A stretch of 64,000 nt of DNA from Agroathelia rolfsii (taxonomy: Eukaryota > Basidiomycota > Agaricomycetes > Amylocorticiales > Amylocorticiaceae): the NCBI GenBank assembly GCA_018343915.1, contig JABRWF010000005.1:97001-161000 (forward strand), written 5' to 3'. The translations under genes and the position numbers were made by a program. This document shows, piece after piece, positions 11,286 to 24,123 of this stretch (position 1 is its first letter; every line of letters starts with the position of its first letter). The notes under the pieces are model-generated. The model saw only the letters and a program-made list of their open reading frames with translations, searched no databases and was not told the DNA's origin.

Positions 11286-11736
11286 CACTATACACTACAT
11301 TACATGGTGTACTACTACTATTGTACTTATGTACTACACTCTACTATACACACTAGCTATTATATTTATTAGACTTACATGGATAAGGGGTGGTAAGTGA
11401 TAAGGCTTATATATATGTGTAGGTGTAAGGTAGTGGTGGTAGTTCAGGTGTAAAAACTATTATCATTAGAGTACGTTACTTGCTTTATATATATATATGT
11501 ATATTTAAGCTCCTACTAAATATTGGAGCTCTGCTCCAATTTCCTTATTGCACCTTTAGCACAGCTGCTAGGGTGTTCTATACAGTCACAATACTAGACC
11601 TATCTTATATGCATACACAGAGACTTGTACTGAGCTTATCTCTTCTGTAAATAGCACTGAGTATGCCTATAACCTCCTAGTACTGAGCCAAGAGGATTTG
11701 GTAGGGGGGAAGAAAGAGAGAGTGGGATAGGGATAG
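11286..11736. repeat. TE debris with an antisense D-LTR fragment
   Basis: Low-complexity AT-rich sequence with no coding potential. It holds a 19-bp hairpin (ATTGGAG, 5-nt loop, CTCCAAT) near 11522-11541. From about 11599 to 11736 there is a piece of a minus-orientation D LTR (CTAGACCTATCTTAT through AGCCAAGAGGATTTG), truncated at both ends. It probably includes remnants of the Copia 5' LTR, but I cannot show this. Confidence 0.5.
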
Positions 11737-12607
11737 TGTCACAGGTCTATAGCAATAAACAATAATACTATGAATAATACTATGAATACTATGAACACTG
11801 TGAATAGTTTCTATGGAATTGTTAGTAAAATTTTATGATTTCTCTAGCCTAATCCAAGGCTGAAGGTGACGCTCTCAGGGTTTCCAACCCTGAGGTTAAC
11901 TATGGAATGGTGAACTATGACTTTTAATAGCTTTGACTATAACTTGGGCTTGTAGGAAATAATACAGAGGCAAGAAAATATTCTTAGAGCTAGTAGTGGC
12001 TTGTGAAGGGACTTTAGACAAGGGAAAAGACAATAGAATTGACGAAAAAGGTCTGTGAGATGGGGGACATCTCTTAGACCTTAGTAACTTAAATACATGA
12101 TTTGTATACTATTGTTCTCTTACTTTGGTACGCTTTCCTAGCTTCTATTCCCTACTAATAATCTAGTATTACTCCTAAGATTATCCTTGATTGTTCTAGT
12201 GATCAGCAGCATGTACTGTAGTCCCTTTGTACCTGTGATAGTGCCTGAAGATGAGAGATTGCAAAGTTACACTCTTTTTGTGACGTGACGTATCACATGT
12301 CACAACTAGTGTAGCAATGGCAGCAAGGGAGCGGAAATACAGGTATGCCTCTTTCTAAGCCTAAGGCTTAGAACTGAGCTGTAATAAAATAGCAACTATA
12401 GCTTACTATGATATACTATAACTTGTAACTAGTGTGCTATAAAGTATAATATGCTATGGCTTTTATATGGCTTGATATAATCTCTAAGAAATCCTTTGAC
12501 AGCTGTATGGTAATTCTAGATATTTACTTGGTAAACCTGAGTGTATGCTTGGTAAACATGAATAAATGCTATAATAACTATGACATGGTACAACTAGGGT
12601 TGTAACA
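11737..12607 (+). mobile_element. LTR, family A, without matching TSD
   Basis: About 871 bp, TGTCACAGGTC to GGTTGTAACA (expected TGTGACA), collinear with the 883-bp copies. The left flank GATAG and right flank CACCC do not match, so it is either a recombination product or its insertion site was deleted. It abuts the leader of the Gypsy gag region, where the Gypsy 5' LTR (family D) would be expected. Confidence 0.75.
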
Positions 12608-13241
12608 CACCCAAGTGGATAGATGAAAAAGACTCCGGTTGCTATAAGTAGCCTAAAACAAGTAAATACTTTAGTAGAATTAGGCCTAGCTCAAAGGGCA
12701 AAAACACTTTTATCCATTTGTACAAATCACTTTGGGAGTCTTCAGTAACTATTGTTGAGCTTACCTATCATTTTACACCTAGACTATAATCCTAGTCCAA
12801 CCCCAGAGGAAGAAAGTGGTGAAGACACCTCTTTAGGAGAGTACAAATCCTCTAACAAAGAAAACCCCACTTTCCTACCTCCATTCCTATTTACACAAGT
12901 ATCTGCCCTTCCTACCCCTTTTACCCCATATACACATTCTTCCATAGCTGAACAACCCCAACCCCCTGCACCAGTCACAAATGCGGATCTCTTGTAAATA
13001 TTAGTAGCAAACCAAACCACCATGATGCAATGGATTCAGAATCAGCAAGGATCCACGTCCAAACCTAAGGAAATTGGGCATCCACCTCCTACCTTTAATG
13101 GGCAATGGATTAATTTTCATCCATTTGTCTAAAAGTTCCAAGCCCACCTCAAACTTAATTCTAGAGTCTATGTAACCAAGGAAGAGAAAGTCAAGTACCT
13201 TTTGGGCTTAATGATAGATGGCACAACTGTATGGTCTAGCT

Positions 13242-14124
13242 TGTCATAGGTCTATAAACTATAACTATGAGTACTATGAATACTATAAAGGATTACTATA
13301 GAAAAGACTATTAAAAATACTTAGCAGTAAGCAATGGGTTGTAAAGCCTAATCCAAGGCTAGTAGTAATGCTCTTAAGGTTTCTAACCCTAAGGTTAACT
13401 ATAAAGAAGTGTACTATGACTTTGACAACTATAATAACTATGGTTATGACTTGGGACAATAAGAGTGGTACAATAGGGGCTTAGAGGCGTAAAGAGAGCC
13501 TGGGACAATAAATAACAATGATAGTATTGACGAAAGAGGTCTGTGAGATAGGGAACATCTCTTAGACCTTAGTAACTTAAATACATAATTGTATACTATT
13601 GTTCTCCTACTTTGGTACGCTTTTCTAGTTACTAATCCTTACCAAATGATCCAATATCATTCCTAGGTTCTTCCTTGATTGTTTCAATGATTATCATGAT
13701 GTATTACAGTTCCTGTGTAACTGTAATAGTACCTGAAGATGGGGAATGCAAAGTTACGCTCTTTTGTGTGACGTGACGCATGACATGTCACAACCAGCAC
13801 AACAGTGAAAAGGAGCGGAAATAATAATATACCTGTTTCTAAGCCTTGGGCTTAGAATTGAGCTTTGACCAAATGATAAACTATAGTTTACTATGATATA
13901 CTATGACTTATAGATAATATACTATGGATATATTATGTATAATAGCCTCTACAGCATGATTTGTAGCTTGATAATAATAATAATAAATACTTGAGTGATT
14001 TCATGGTTATCTTGAGTGTATGCTGAATAAACCTGGGTATATACTTGGTAAACCTAAATATATGCTTGGTAGACATGATTAAATGCTATAGTGTCTATGG
14101 CATGGTATAACTATAGTTGTGACA
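13242..14124 (+). mobile_element. Solo LTR, family A, inside Gypsy gag
   Basis: 883 bp, TGTCATAGGTC to AGTTGTGACA, flanked by TAGCT (13237-13241) and CAGCT (14125-14129), a TSD with one C/T difference. Removing it joins TTVWSS to LWYNEIRHAEE in frame. Almost identical to 4719-5601, which suggests recent activity relative to the decay of its host. Confidence 0.9.
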
Positions 14125-14342
14125 CAGCTTATGGTACAACGAGATAAGACATGCAGAAGAAGGAATAAGGGTAGAAGGACCAGTGACCTTTGCTAAAGTT
14201 CTAAGGAGTTTCAAAACATTGTTTAGAGCCTTTGACAAAAAGATTGCAGCAAGAGACCAGCTACAAAACCTTAGACAAGGATCCACCTCTACTTGGAACT
14301 TTGGAATGGCATTCATGCTATTGGGAAGAAGAACAGGGTTAT

Positions 14343-15198
14343 TGTCATGGGTACACCTAGACTCTCCTAATTTTTCTTCATTTTCCTGTATTTTTCTTGT
14401 ATTTTTACCATTTTTCTTGGACTTTCTACACATTATTTATTCATAATAGACCGCCTAGGACAATTGGTTATGGAGTACTTAGTTATATGACCAGCCATCA
14501 TTATACCTTTGTACCAGTACCTATTAGTAAACAGAGTCTAGACCCTTCTAGTTCCTTCCAAGTCTAGACTCTTGATCAATCAGCTGATGATGCAATGATT
14601 GCACCATCATACTCAGTCATCCATTTGTACTATGTTTAGCATTCCTTTCTATTTCTGTCTCTGTACACAGACCATTCAGAAGTGCACAGACCACCCCTGA
14701 AACTTATATAAGGACCCTGTAACACTCCCTGAAGGCCTTAGCTTCAACCTTTTGCCTTCAGGTGAGTAAATAAGCATGTACATCTCTCTTTACTATTTAC
14801 TAATACATTTGCCTTTAGACTTATTATCCTAGCCCTCTCACCCTTGCCCTCCCTTTATGCCTTGTCAGCCTAAGGGTTATATAAGGACCTAAGCAAGCCA
14901 TAGAACAGGCTGTATTGCCTGCCTCCCCCTCTCTATATCAAGTCCCTTAATAAATTAGAGCAAAGTATGACTTAGGGTTGTTACCCTCTAAGAAAGAATC
15001 TAAGTGTCTTGGAGTGTTTAGCACTCCCCTCTTTACTAAGCAAGCAGTAACAAGTCATTAGCTAACAGTAGCCTTTGGTGGAAAGTCTTCTAGACTTGGA
15101 GTACACCTTTGGGACCTAGTAGCGGTACATTGTTCTGTTTGTGGTGTAAGTAGGGGTCATCTCTGTTGTTTAGATAGTCAAGAGCGTGAGCCTTGACA
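14343..15198 (+). mobile_element. Solo LTR, family F, inside Gypsy gag
   Basis: 856 bp, TGTCATGGGTACACC to GTGAGCCTTGACA, with an exact TSD GTTAT (14338-14342 and 15199-15203). Removal restores the gag frame (RTG joined to LSDNDLREK). The internal layout resembles family D: paired ACAGACCA motifs, a TATATAAGG box near 14706, and a CTTCAG|GTGAGT donor near 14760. This is its only full copy in the window. Confidence 0.9.
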
Positions 15199-15899
15199 GT
15201 TATCAGATAATGACCTAAGAGAAAAATACCTGGAGAGGATGAACGTCAAACTCAGACATATTATTACAGGTTGGGATAGGGATACATCTACCCTCCAACT
15301 CCTTATAAGTGTAGCACACAATACTGAAGTTAACCTCATAAAGGAGGAAATATTGTCTAATCAGAGATATTGATATAACAACAACCCACAGATAGATCTC
15401 CAACAAAGTGATCCAGATGCTATGGATATTTCAGCCACTATCTTGGGAGGGAAACCTAAGCCATCAAAAAACCCATTTGTGAGTGCAGGATCTACTCAGC
15501 AGTTCTCTCCATTGCAAGTAGCTGCAATGCAAAACCAACCTGCTACAACATCCAATAACCCCTTCCAACAGAATAACATTATATGTTACAACTGTCAGAA
15601 AAAGAGGTATATCGCACAGGATTGTTGAAGCCCCAAAGTAGACAGGGTTAAGACCAATAACCCATTCTAAAAAGTGGCTGCAGCTTTATTGACAACACCA
15701 ACACCAACACCAGCAGTGGATGGCTAGAATTCATCCACCATGACTCAGTAAGATATGTTCAACATGCTATAAGAGTAGGGCCAAATGATCGCAGCCCTTA
15801 AGGACAAACTAGGTTTTTAGAACAGTCAGAGTATGAGGCCAATACTTCTGACTAATACATACAAAATAGAATTTCCTCCCTCTCTACTTCTTCTTCTTT

Positions 15900-16300
15900 T
15901 TCAATTTCTTCCTCTTCCGTACATGGTGTAAATGGATAACACCTAAAGATTCCTTTAATATTCCATGGATATTCTTCTATAATCTCTATATCAGCAATGA
16001 TTGATTCTGGTGCTTCTTCTATATTTATTAATAAAAAATTTATAGACAAAAACAAAATAAAAACTTTAAAATTACAAAAACAAATTCCTCTGTATAATAT
16101 AGACAACTCACCAAATGCAATAGGATTCATTTCTGAATATGTAATTCTTTTAACCCAAATTAGTATAGAATAGTGACGTTTAGTCTTCTTAGTAGTAGAT
16201 ATTGGTACAGAAGATGTAATCTTGGGTATCAATTGGCTACAATTAGAAAACCCCCTTATCAATTGGAAAAAAGGACATGTTACTCTAATGGATAATTTGC
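15900..16300 (+). pseudogene. Gypsy aspartic protease region, degenerate
   Basis: The frame at about 15993 reads AMIDSGASSIFINKKFI, with an intact D-S-G-A protease active site, and ends in DIGTEDVILGINWLQ with LENPLINWKKG (about 16198-16275), the conserved I/L-G-x-x-W-L block of retropepsin-like Gypsy proteases. Two adjacent stops (TAG, TGA near 16170) break the frame between these blocks. Confidence 0.78.
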
Positions 16301-17760
16301 TAAAAGATGAGGAATATAAAAAGATTGAAAAAATCATAAAAGATGAGGATTCTCCTCCACAACTAGCTGTAACCCTAGGTTTGCCACCCCAATACCAAAA
16401 GCATGCCAAGGTCTTTTTAGAAATAGACTCCCAACGCTTCTCAACTAGCAAACTATATGACCACAAAATTGAACTAGTAGAAGGAGTAGAGATGAAAAGA
16501 GCAAAGGTATACCCACTATCAATCCCAGAATTGAAGGAGTTGGATATATACCTAGAAGAGAATCTGGCCAAGGGATATATAAGAAAATCCCAAAGCCCCT
16601 ATGCCTCCCCTTTTTTCTTTATCCCTAAAAAGAATGGGAAACTTAGACCTATAGTGGATTATCACAAATTAAATAATATCACTATAAAAAATTCTTATCT
16701 ACTTCCACTCATCTCTTCTATTATTGATGGACTCTCAAGGGCAAGGATATTCACTAAGCTAGATTTACAATAGGGGTACAACAATGTACTTATAAAAGAA
16801 GGACATTAAGAGCAAGCAGCATTCATAACTCCTCATGGATTGTTCAAACCCCTAGTAATGACATTTGGTCTATGCAATGCCCTAGCCATATTCCAAGCTA
16901 TGATGGATGAAATATTAGCAGACCTAATCACGTAAGGATTAGTGTATGTATATATAGACAATATTATTATTGCCATTGCCAACCTGAAGAAATACTGTTG
17001 CTTAGTACATGAGGTACTTAAATGATTAGCAGAAAATGACCTCTTTGCTAATTTGGATAAGTACTTATTTGAAGTACCAACAGTGGAATTCCTAGGAGTG
17101 ATCATTAGCCACAATCACGTACAAATAACCAATGATAAAGTACAAGCCATCCTTGACTAGCCAACTCCCACAACCATCAAAGATGTACAGAAATTCAGAG
17201 GTCTGGCAAATTACTACCAACGGTTTATCAAGGGTTTTAGTGATATAACTAAACCCCTAGATAAACTAACAGGCAAAGGCACTTGGAAATAGGAAAAGGA
17301 GGAACAAGAATCATTTGACAAGCTTAAAGAGTCTTTTACTATAGCACCGGTATTAGCTATTTACAACCACCAGCAAGAAAGTCAAATTGAGACAGACACC
17401 TCTAGATATGCCACTAGAGGAGTGTTCTCCCAACTGCAGGATGACAGTGAATGGCACCCTATTGCCTTCCACTCCAAATCCATGGATGATACACAACAAA
17501 ATTATAATATCTAGGATAAAGAGATATTGGTAATTATCCAAGTATTGGAAGAATAGTGCCACTATATTATAGGATTACCAAAACTGGTAGAAATCTAGTT
17601 AGATCACAAAAACCTAGAGTATTGGGCCACAAGCCAACACCTTAGCAGGCAATAAGCACATTGGTACTGAATCCTACAAGAATATCACTTTGTATTATGC
17701 TATAAAAAAGGATCCACCAATGGGCGAGCTGATGCCTTATCCTGATGACTCAATTTCTAT
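16276..17760 (+). pseudogene. Gypsy reverse transcriptase and RNase H, degenerate
   Basis: The RT domain shows ELKELDIYLEENLAKGYIRK, SQSPYASPFFFIPKKNGKLR and PIVDYHKLNNITIKN, then TKLDLQ-stop-GYNNV, where a Trp is expected at the stop (TAG). The catalytic block near 16945-16969 reads VYIDNIII, so Y-x-D-D has become Y-I-D-N. RNase H is recognisable as VLAIYNHQQESQIETDTSRY and as QYWATSQ-like sequence near 17620. Several expected Trp codons are TAG (near 17290, 17515, 17555, 17600). Confidence 0.87.
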
Positions 17761-17820
17761 ACTAAGGATTCACAAGACAACCATAATATTACCGTACTCC
17801 AACCCACCCATTTTAAAATA

Positions 17821-20288
17821 ATGGCTGCAAAAAGAGGTCACATAGTAATGGAAGGAGAAAGAGAAATTTTGGCTAAGATACGACAGGAGAGCACCAAGTT
17901 GCTGAAATCCCTCTATCAAATAGTTAAGATTGGACCCTAATGAATAACACTAGGATTGTAAGACTGGGAAACAGAGAATGGGTTAGTACTATATCGTGAC
18001 AAGGTATTTATACCACTAAAAAAGGAACTAAAAGAAAAAATTTTGGTCAAATATCACAATTCAGCACTAGCAGGACATCTGGGACAAACAAAGACTTTGG
18101 AACTTATAAGCAGAAATTACTATTGGATTAACATGACAAAAGATATAAACCAATATGTAGATTCATATCTGCTATGCCAAGCTAATAAACCAAGTTGACA
18201 GGCATTACCCGGACTACTATAACCCCTTCTGGTACCTGGGAAACCATGGGAACATGTTACATCAGATCTGATTGTGAAACTACCTAAATCACAGGGGTAT
18301 GATTCAATCCTAGTAGTAGTAGATCAGCTTACAAAATTGGCACATTTTATACCTACCAATAAAAATATCACTGCCAAAGATATAGCTAATCTCTATGTAA
18401 AAGATGTATTCAAACTATATAGTATTCCGTCAACATAGACATCAGATTGGGGACCCCAGTTTGCAAGCCAGGTTATGAAAGATATACATGCCAGTTTACA
18501 TATAAAAACAGCACTGTCTATAGTATATCACCCATAAAGTTATCAAGAGTACATCTGCCTCTTGCCACCTAAACTCAACCAGTGCCTATGTAAACCTCTC
18601 TAAGATGCAAGGTAGCCTGTAATGGCTGTTTTACAACTCCCAAGGCCTGGGATGCACAGGTGTACATGCCTTATGCCCTGTCTTAACTGTCACTTACTTC
18701 AGAGTATTCTAGTCACCAAGCTTTACTCCAAGTTCACTGAACTTTCAAGTGAGGTCTACTATCACAATACCAAAGATCTTGTGTGTGTTAATAGGGGTGC
18801 AGGGTATCTTAACTATGATAAGCTTAGAGCAAAGTCTTTACTTGTTTGAGTGCACTAAGTACTATGTAGGTTATGTTGTTGCAGATGCAAATAGTCACCA
18901 TAAGGGCTAGACCTGTCTTATGCATGCACACAGGAGCAGCACAAAGCAAACTCCTACTATAAGCAGCACTAAGCACACTTATAACCCCTAAGCACAGAGC
19001 AAAGAGGATTTGCGAGGGAGAGGGGAAAAGGGGAGATAAGGACTCTAAAGACAAAGGTTTTATTATGTTAGTTAACTACTTAATACAAAGTACTATTATG
19101 CTTACCTGAAGATGAAGAGAACAAATCTGGGGTCTTTAGGTAGAGGCACTACAGGGTTATATACTAATTCTACCTGGTCTGTGCACCTAGTACATGGTCT
19201 ATGCATGATAATGCTAAGTACAATGTGATATTGCACTAATAATTCTATGATGATATCATAGTCTAGGCCTATGCTCTAGGCCTTGCTTCCATAATATATC
19301 ACATGACTAGTGGTTACATAAGGACTAGTTACATAATGACTGGTCACATGACTTGCTTAGTCATCAGGGTGCTTATGTAATGTCCACTTATATAATACAT
19401 ATATTATATACCAAAAAATTGAGAAAAATCAGGAAAAATTTGGAAAAATAATAAGAAATTCTAAATAAATTTATAGTATATGGATCAACTCGTAACAAAA
19501 GTGATGGACAGACTGAATGAGTAAACCAGGAGGTAGAACAATACCTAAGGATCTTTTGTAATCATAGACAAACAAACTGGGCTGATTTACTACTATATAT
19601 GGAGTTCATGTATAACAATTGGAGAAATGAAAGCACATGCTCTAGTGTTTTTGAACTAACCTATAGTTATACACCAAATTGAGAAGCTAAGGATATCCAA
19701 AATGCTACCCCCGGAGCCTTCAATTGGATTGAAAATACAAAAGAAGCACAAAAAGAGGCACAGGCAGTATTAGAGTTAGCTAGGGAACAAATGGAACAGT
19801 CTTACAATAAAGGAAAAAAGATGTTCCTAGACCTAGAGGAAGGACAGGAAGTTTGGTTAAATACATGGAATTTAAAGCTTGATAGACCATCCAAAAAACT
19901 AAGTCAAAAATGGATTGGACCCTATAAAGTAGAAAAGAAACTGAACAACCTAAACTACCAACTAGCTCTACCAGATAACCTTAGGATCCATAACGTTTTC
20001 TATGTACACCTGCTTAAACCACACTATGCATCAGACCGGCATCAAAAACCCCTATCCCTAGTAAAAGTGGAAGGAGAAGAAGAGTACGAAATGGAAGAAG
20101 TACTTAATTCAAGAATATGACAAGGAAAACTAGAATTCCTAGTAACATGGAAAGGGTACCCAGGAGAACAAACCTGGGTTAGGGAAATGGATATATATAC
20201 AGATAAAGCAATTAGGGAATTTTACAAATTAAACCCAAGTGTACCTAGGAAAATCAGTACAGTATTATTCAATCTTTTACCTTTTTAA
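17821..20288 (+). pseudogene. Gypsy integrase and chromodomain, degenerate, split by a D LTR
   Basis: The zinc-binding region shows KYHNSALAGHLGQTKTLELI and a later LCQANK. The catalytic core shows WEHVTSDLIVKLPKSQGYDS, TSDWGPQFAS and, after the LTR at 18541-19497, SDGQTE-stop-VNQEVEQYLR, so the DDE residues are still visible around two stops (TAA and TGA where CAA and CGA are expected). The C-terminus reads RIHNVFYVHLLKP and then LEFLVTWKGYPGEQTWVRE, a chromodomain, identifying a chromovirus. In active relatives this domain steers integration to marked chromatin. Confidence 0.88.
18541..19497 (-). mobile_element. Solo LTR, family D, reverse, inside Gypsy integrase
   Basis: 957 bp. The plus strand starts TATCAAGAGTAC (expected TGTCAAGAG) and ends ACTCGTAACA. 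Exact TSD AAAGT (18536-18540 and 19498-19502). Removal joins HP-stop-S to DGQTE, the catalytic-Glu region of the integrase. Thus a Gypsy LTR of the same family landed in an older Gypsy copy. Confidence 0.9.
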
Positions 20289-22115
20289 AACTAGGAAAAC
20301 TTAACAAAATGGCAACCCAAGGTGGATTGCCCCTAAGGAGGGGGTAATATTACAAGACACTCATTGTACTATAAATTTATTTAGAATTTCTTGTTATTTT
20401 TCCGAATTTTTCCTGATTTTTCTGTATTTTTTTGACATATAACTTGCATATTACATAAACATTACATAAGCACCCTGATGACTAAGCAAGTCATATGACT
20501 AGTCACTGCATGACTGGCCATCATGTAACAGCTAATCATGTGATATATTATGTACGCACAAGTCTAGAACATGAGTCCAGTGTTATAGGATACTTATGAC
20601 TCAACCAACATAATCCTAAGATGCCTAGCCTAGAAGGGCCAGAAGCAAATAGGGGGGAGGTACAACTGATATCTTTAAGCTCCCCCAGTAGGGAGGTGCA
20701 ACTCATGTTTAAAGACCTAGAGGCAAGGTCTCCCACTGTTTCATAGAGGCTTCCATGCAACATACAATTACTGGTATTCTTAAAGTCCTTTGCCAGGTAG
20801 GACATACTGTCTTCAGCCTTGACATAATTCTTTATACTCCCTCATCCTAGGAGTCCATGTTTACATATCCTGGTGACACATGTATAGCTTTACTCAGTTT
20901 TATACTCTCTTAGAGCATGGAGTCATAGCATATCCCCTTAACCTTGGGGTCCAGGTATAACAATAAAGATGATAATGGGGGGGGGTAAAACACACAAGAA
21001 AGAGAGTGGGAGAAGGAACTTCAGGTGTGAGTGAGAGTGACACAGAGGGCAAAAGGTGGTCAAGCTGAATTGCAAAGGTCTCAAGGGCAGGCCTCTATAT
21101 ACTGTTTACAAAGTACTCTAAGAATAGTTCTTAACTCCACATCAAGGGAAATAGAAGTAAGGAAAGAAAAAGGATCAGAGGAGTTAGAACAGAAGTACAG
21201 TATGGGAAGAAATCAAAGATGAAAGAAGCATCAAAGATGGGAGAAGCAAATCAATGATGTACATCAGAAGATTTAGAAGTATACCTAAATGAAGTACAGT
21301 ACCATATAAACAATGCAACAAGAAACCAAAAATAAAGAAATAAAGCCTATGCACTCAAATCAAAAGATAAAAAGTCAAGAAAAATAGTAGAAAATAGAGA
21401 AAAATTAGGGGAACAAAATAATCATGGGATCAACCCATGACATAACCTCCTTCCTATGGTGAAGCTGCCCTCAGCTTCACAAACCAAAGTAGATAAATTC
21501 AAGGGAAAAACCTAAAAAGGATTATAAAGCAGTAAAAGTAAAATTATACAAAGAAAAGAAAAGAAAGAAAATGCTTAGAAAAAGAGTTGGCCTTGAGAAA
21601 TATAAAAGAGGGTTAAGGCACAAAAGAAACCACTAGGGTTACATAAGAGAAGGGTGAATACATATCATGAAAATCATCAAAAAACATTAAAGGCATTAAA
21701 GAAAATAAACTTCAAATATAAAAATACCTTGACATAAGAAACATAAAAAAGTAAAGACTTACAGGATGAATGCAAGTCAGGCCAACCAAAGCCAGAGGGA
21801 GAAGTTCCAAGGTGTTTGGTTGCAAATGCAGAGCATCCCTAGCTACTATGCCAACTGGTGTCTTGTTTATAAAACAGAGCCTCATCCTTATGGTTGTTCA
21901 CAGAGCATCCCTAACCAGCCATAGTGCTTAGAGTCATGATGCCATAACCAGAGCCTACCTAGCCCAGGGGTTTTCAGCCAAAGACAATGGTGGTAAGATT
22001 ATACAAACATCCTATAAATCAAAAAAGAAAATAAAGTCAAAAAGTATTCATGAAGCTTTTCATCCAAAGTAGCAAAGCAATAAAACAAAGCTACTAAAAA
22101 TTAAACACAACCTAG

Positions 22116-22480
22116 TTTTCCCAGTATCTAAGCAGCCTAGGCTTACAAAGACCCTTCCTACTTCCTAGGTGTGGAGAAGCACTAGCTACTTTTCCCAGTA
22201 TTGCAGTAGCAAAGCCACTACAACCCTTCCTACTTCATAGCAGTGAAAAAGAAGAACCATCACTTTTCCCAGTATCCAAGTAGTACAAGTACCACAAGGA
22301 CCCTTCCTACTTCATGATAGTCCAAGTCCCAAAAAGGGAGGCATAGTCATTTTTCCCAGTACCAATGAAAGCACAAGTACAATCATAGCCCTTCCTACTT
22401 CATGAAAATACAAAAGCACAACCTAATTTTCCCAGTATCCATGCAGCATAAGCTACATAGACCCTTCCTACTTCTTAGGT
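22116..22480. repeat. Five imperfect tandem repeats in element C
   Basis: The motif TTTTCCCAGTAT/C begins at 22116, 22190, 22264, 22351 and 22427 (spacing 74, 74, 87, 76). Each unit also carries CCCTTCCTACTTC about 35-40 bp later. The stretch between these anchors varies. It lies between the putative primer-binding end and the middle of the element, where a leader or packaging region would be. No open frame spans it. Confidence 0.8.
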
Positions 22481-23092
22481 GTGAAGGCTGGCATAAAGCA
22501 CAGTAGAGTAGGGATGGCAAAAGCATTATGAAAGAGATAAAAGAAGAAGGAGACAATAAAGGGGTTTTAAGAAGAATAGCCACTTAACATTAATGGTGGG
22601 CATAAACATCCATTCATCTACCAGGATCCTGGATCCTAGTAGGCAAGTTAGGTAGAGCTTGACCAAATGTCATGGGACACTCATGACTCAACCAACATAA
22701 CCCTAAGATGCCTAGCCTAGAAGGGCCAGAAGTAAATAGGGGGGGGGTACAACTGATATCTTTAAGCTCCCCCAGTAGGGAGGTGCAACTCATGTTTAAA
22801 GACCTAGAGGCAAGGTCTCCCACTGTTTCATAGAGGCTTCCATGCAATATACAATCACTGGTATTCTTAAAGTCCTTTGCCAGGTAGGATATGCTGTCTT
22901 CAGCCTTAACATAATTCTTTATACTCCCTCATCCTAGGAGTCCATATTTACATATCCTGGTGACACATGTATAGCTTTACTCAGTTTTATACTCCCTTAG
23001 AGCATGGAGTCATAGCATATCCCCTTAACCTTGGGGTCCAGGTATAACAATAAAGATGATAATGGGGGGGGTAAAACACACAAGAAAGAGAG

Positions 23093-24123
23093 TGTTGAAA
23101 GATTGAATATTCACAAGCTTTATATCTTTTCAATAATTCCAATGAATACTTCAAATAATCATCTAACATCATATCATACATGATTATTTATTTCATGATT
23201 TTACAACTGTTCATTGTTGAGATATTAACAATTCTTTACATGCATATATTCATTGAAATAATATGCATATATTCTTTTATTTAATATTTTCAATATTTCA
23301 TTATATCTAATCTTATCAGAGATAAGATTATCATATCTGAGGTCACTTGACTTTATCATTTATGAATATCTTTTTCATAAATATTAAACAATTCCATTTA
23401 AATATTCATTTCTAAATAATCATTGTGAATATTACTAATTGATTTTTCACGCCCTAGATCCTTGCTTATAAATCACCAAAATATTTACTAAGCAAATTCA
23501 TAATATTAGTAATATTTATAAAATATTACTAATATAGATCTAATAATAGGATATTGAGATCAATAGATATTTTCACTTACTAATACTATACAAATTACTT
23601 ACTAAGCACATAGATTGCTTACCAAGCATATTATTCAGCAAATAGGAATATTACTAAGCTGATTTATAAGCCGATTTGTAAGCAATCCTTCTTACTAAGC
23701 GGATTAGATAAGCATAGGATTGGCTTACTAATCTTGTAGAAATTAGAATATTTTGTATTATATAAGCACCAGCAAATTTGGCTGGAAATGACAAGTTATT
23801 TCACTCAAAAATAGTGAGTTAAATAGTCTACAAGACTAGCTCCTAGAGTACTAACTTCACTAATAGACTTACTAAGTCTACTACAAGACAACAAGCCTTT
23901 CCTAAAGGGAAAACAAGTAGGTAGTCTCAAAGGGATACCGGCTACAGTCTTAACTCAGGTGTAACAGAGTTACTAATTGCTTTCACAAATAGGTTTTATT
24001 GCCTTTAAACCTATAACACCACAGACCATTAACTTTTCAAACAAGTAAGTTAGTTGTCTTTTAAATAGGTAACTAGTAGATTACAAGTAGTCTACATTAC
24101 ACCATTACCACTAACTTTTAACA
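23093..24123. mobile_element. Solo LTR, family B
   Basis: 1031 bp, TGTTGAAAGATTG to CTTTTAACA, with an exact TSD GAGAG (23088-23092 and 24124-24128), inserted in the right-hand LTR of element C. Very AT-rich, with many ATTACTAAT-like stretches. Nearly identical to 28817-29848. Unlike the other families its termini are TGTT...AACA. Confidence 0.92.

Larger units (their letters stand above)
12752..15629 (+). pseudogene. Gypsy gag with zinc knuckle, degenerate, two LTR insertions
   Basis: A Pro-rich N-terminal region (from about 12780) leads into the capsid: HPPPTFNGQW, FQAHLKLNSRVYVTKEEKVK, TTVWSS. After LTR A it resumes as LWYNEIRHAEEG, FKTLFRAFDKKIAARDQLQN and GSTSTWNFGMAF; after LTR F as LSDNDLREKYLERMNVKLRH. 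The nucleocapsid knuckle near 15583-15626 reads CYNCQKKRYIAQDC: the expected CCHC His is a Tyr, which a single C-to-T change (CAT to TAT) would give. In-frame TAG codons interrupt it. Confidence 0.82.

Noticed and set aside
15852..16571. 239-codon open frame on the minus strand
   Set aside because: It lies antisense to the Gypsy protease and RT region, whose plus-strand frames show clear family motifs. Low-complexity sense codons keep the antisense open.
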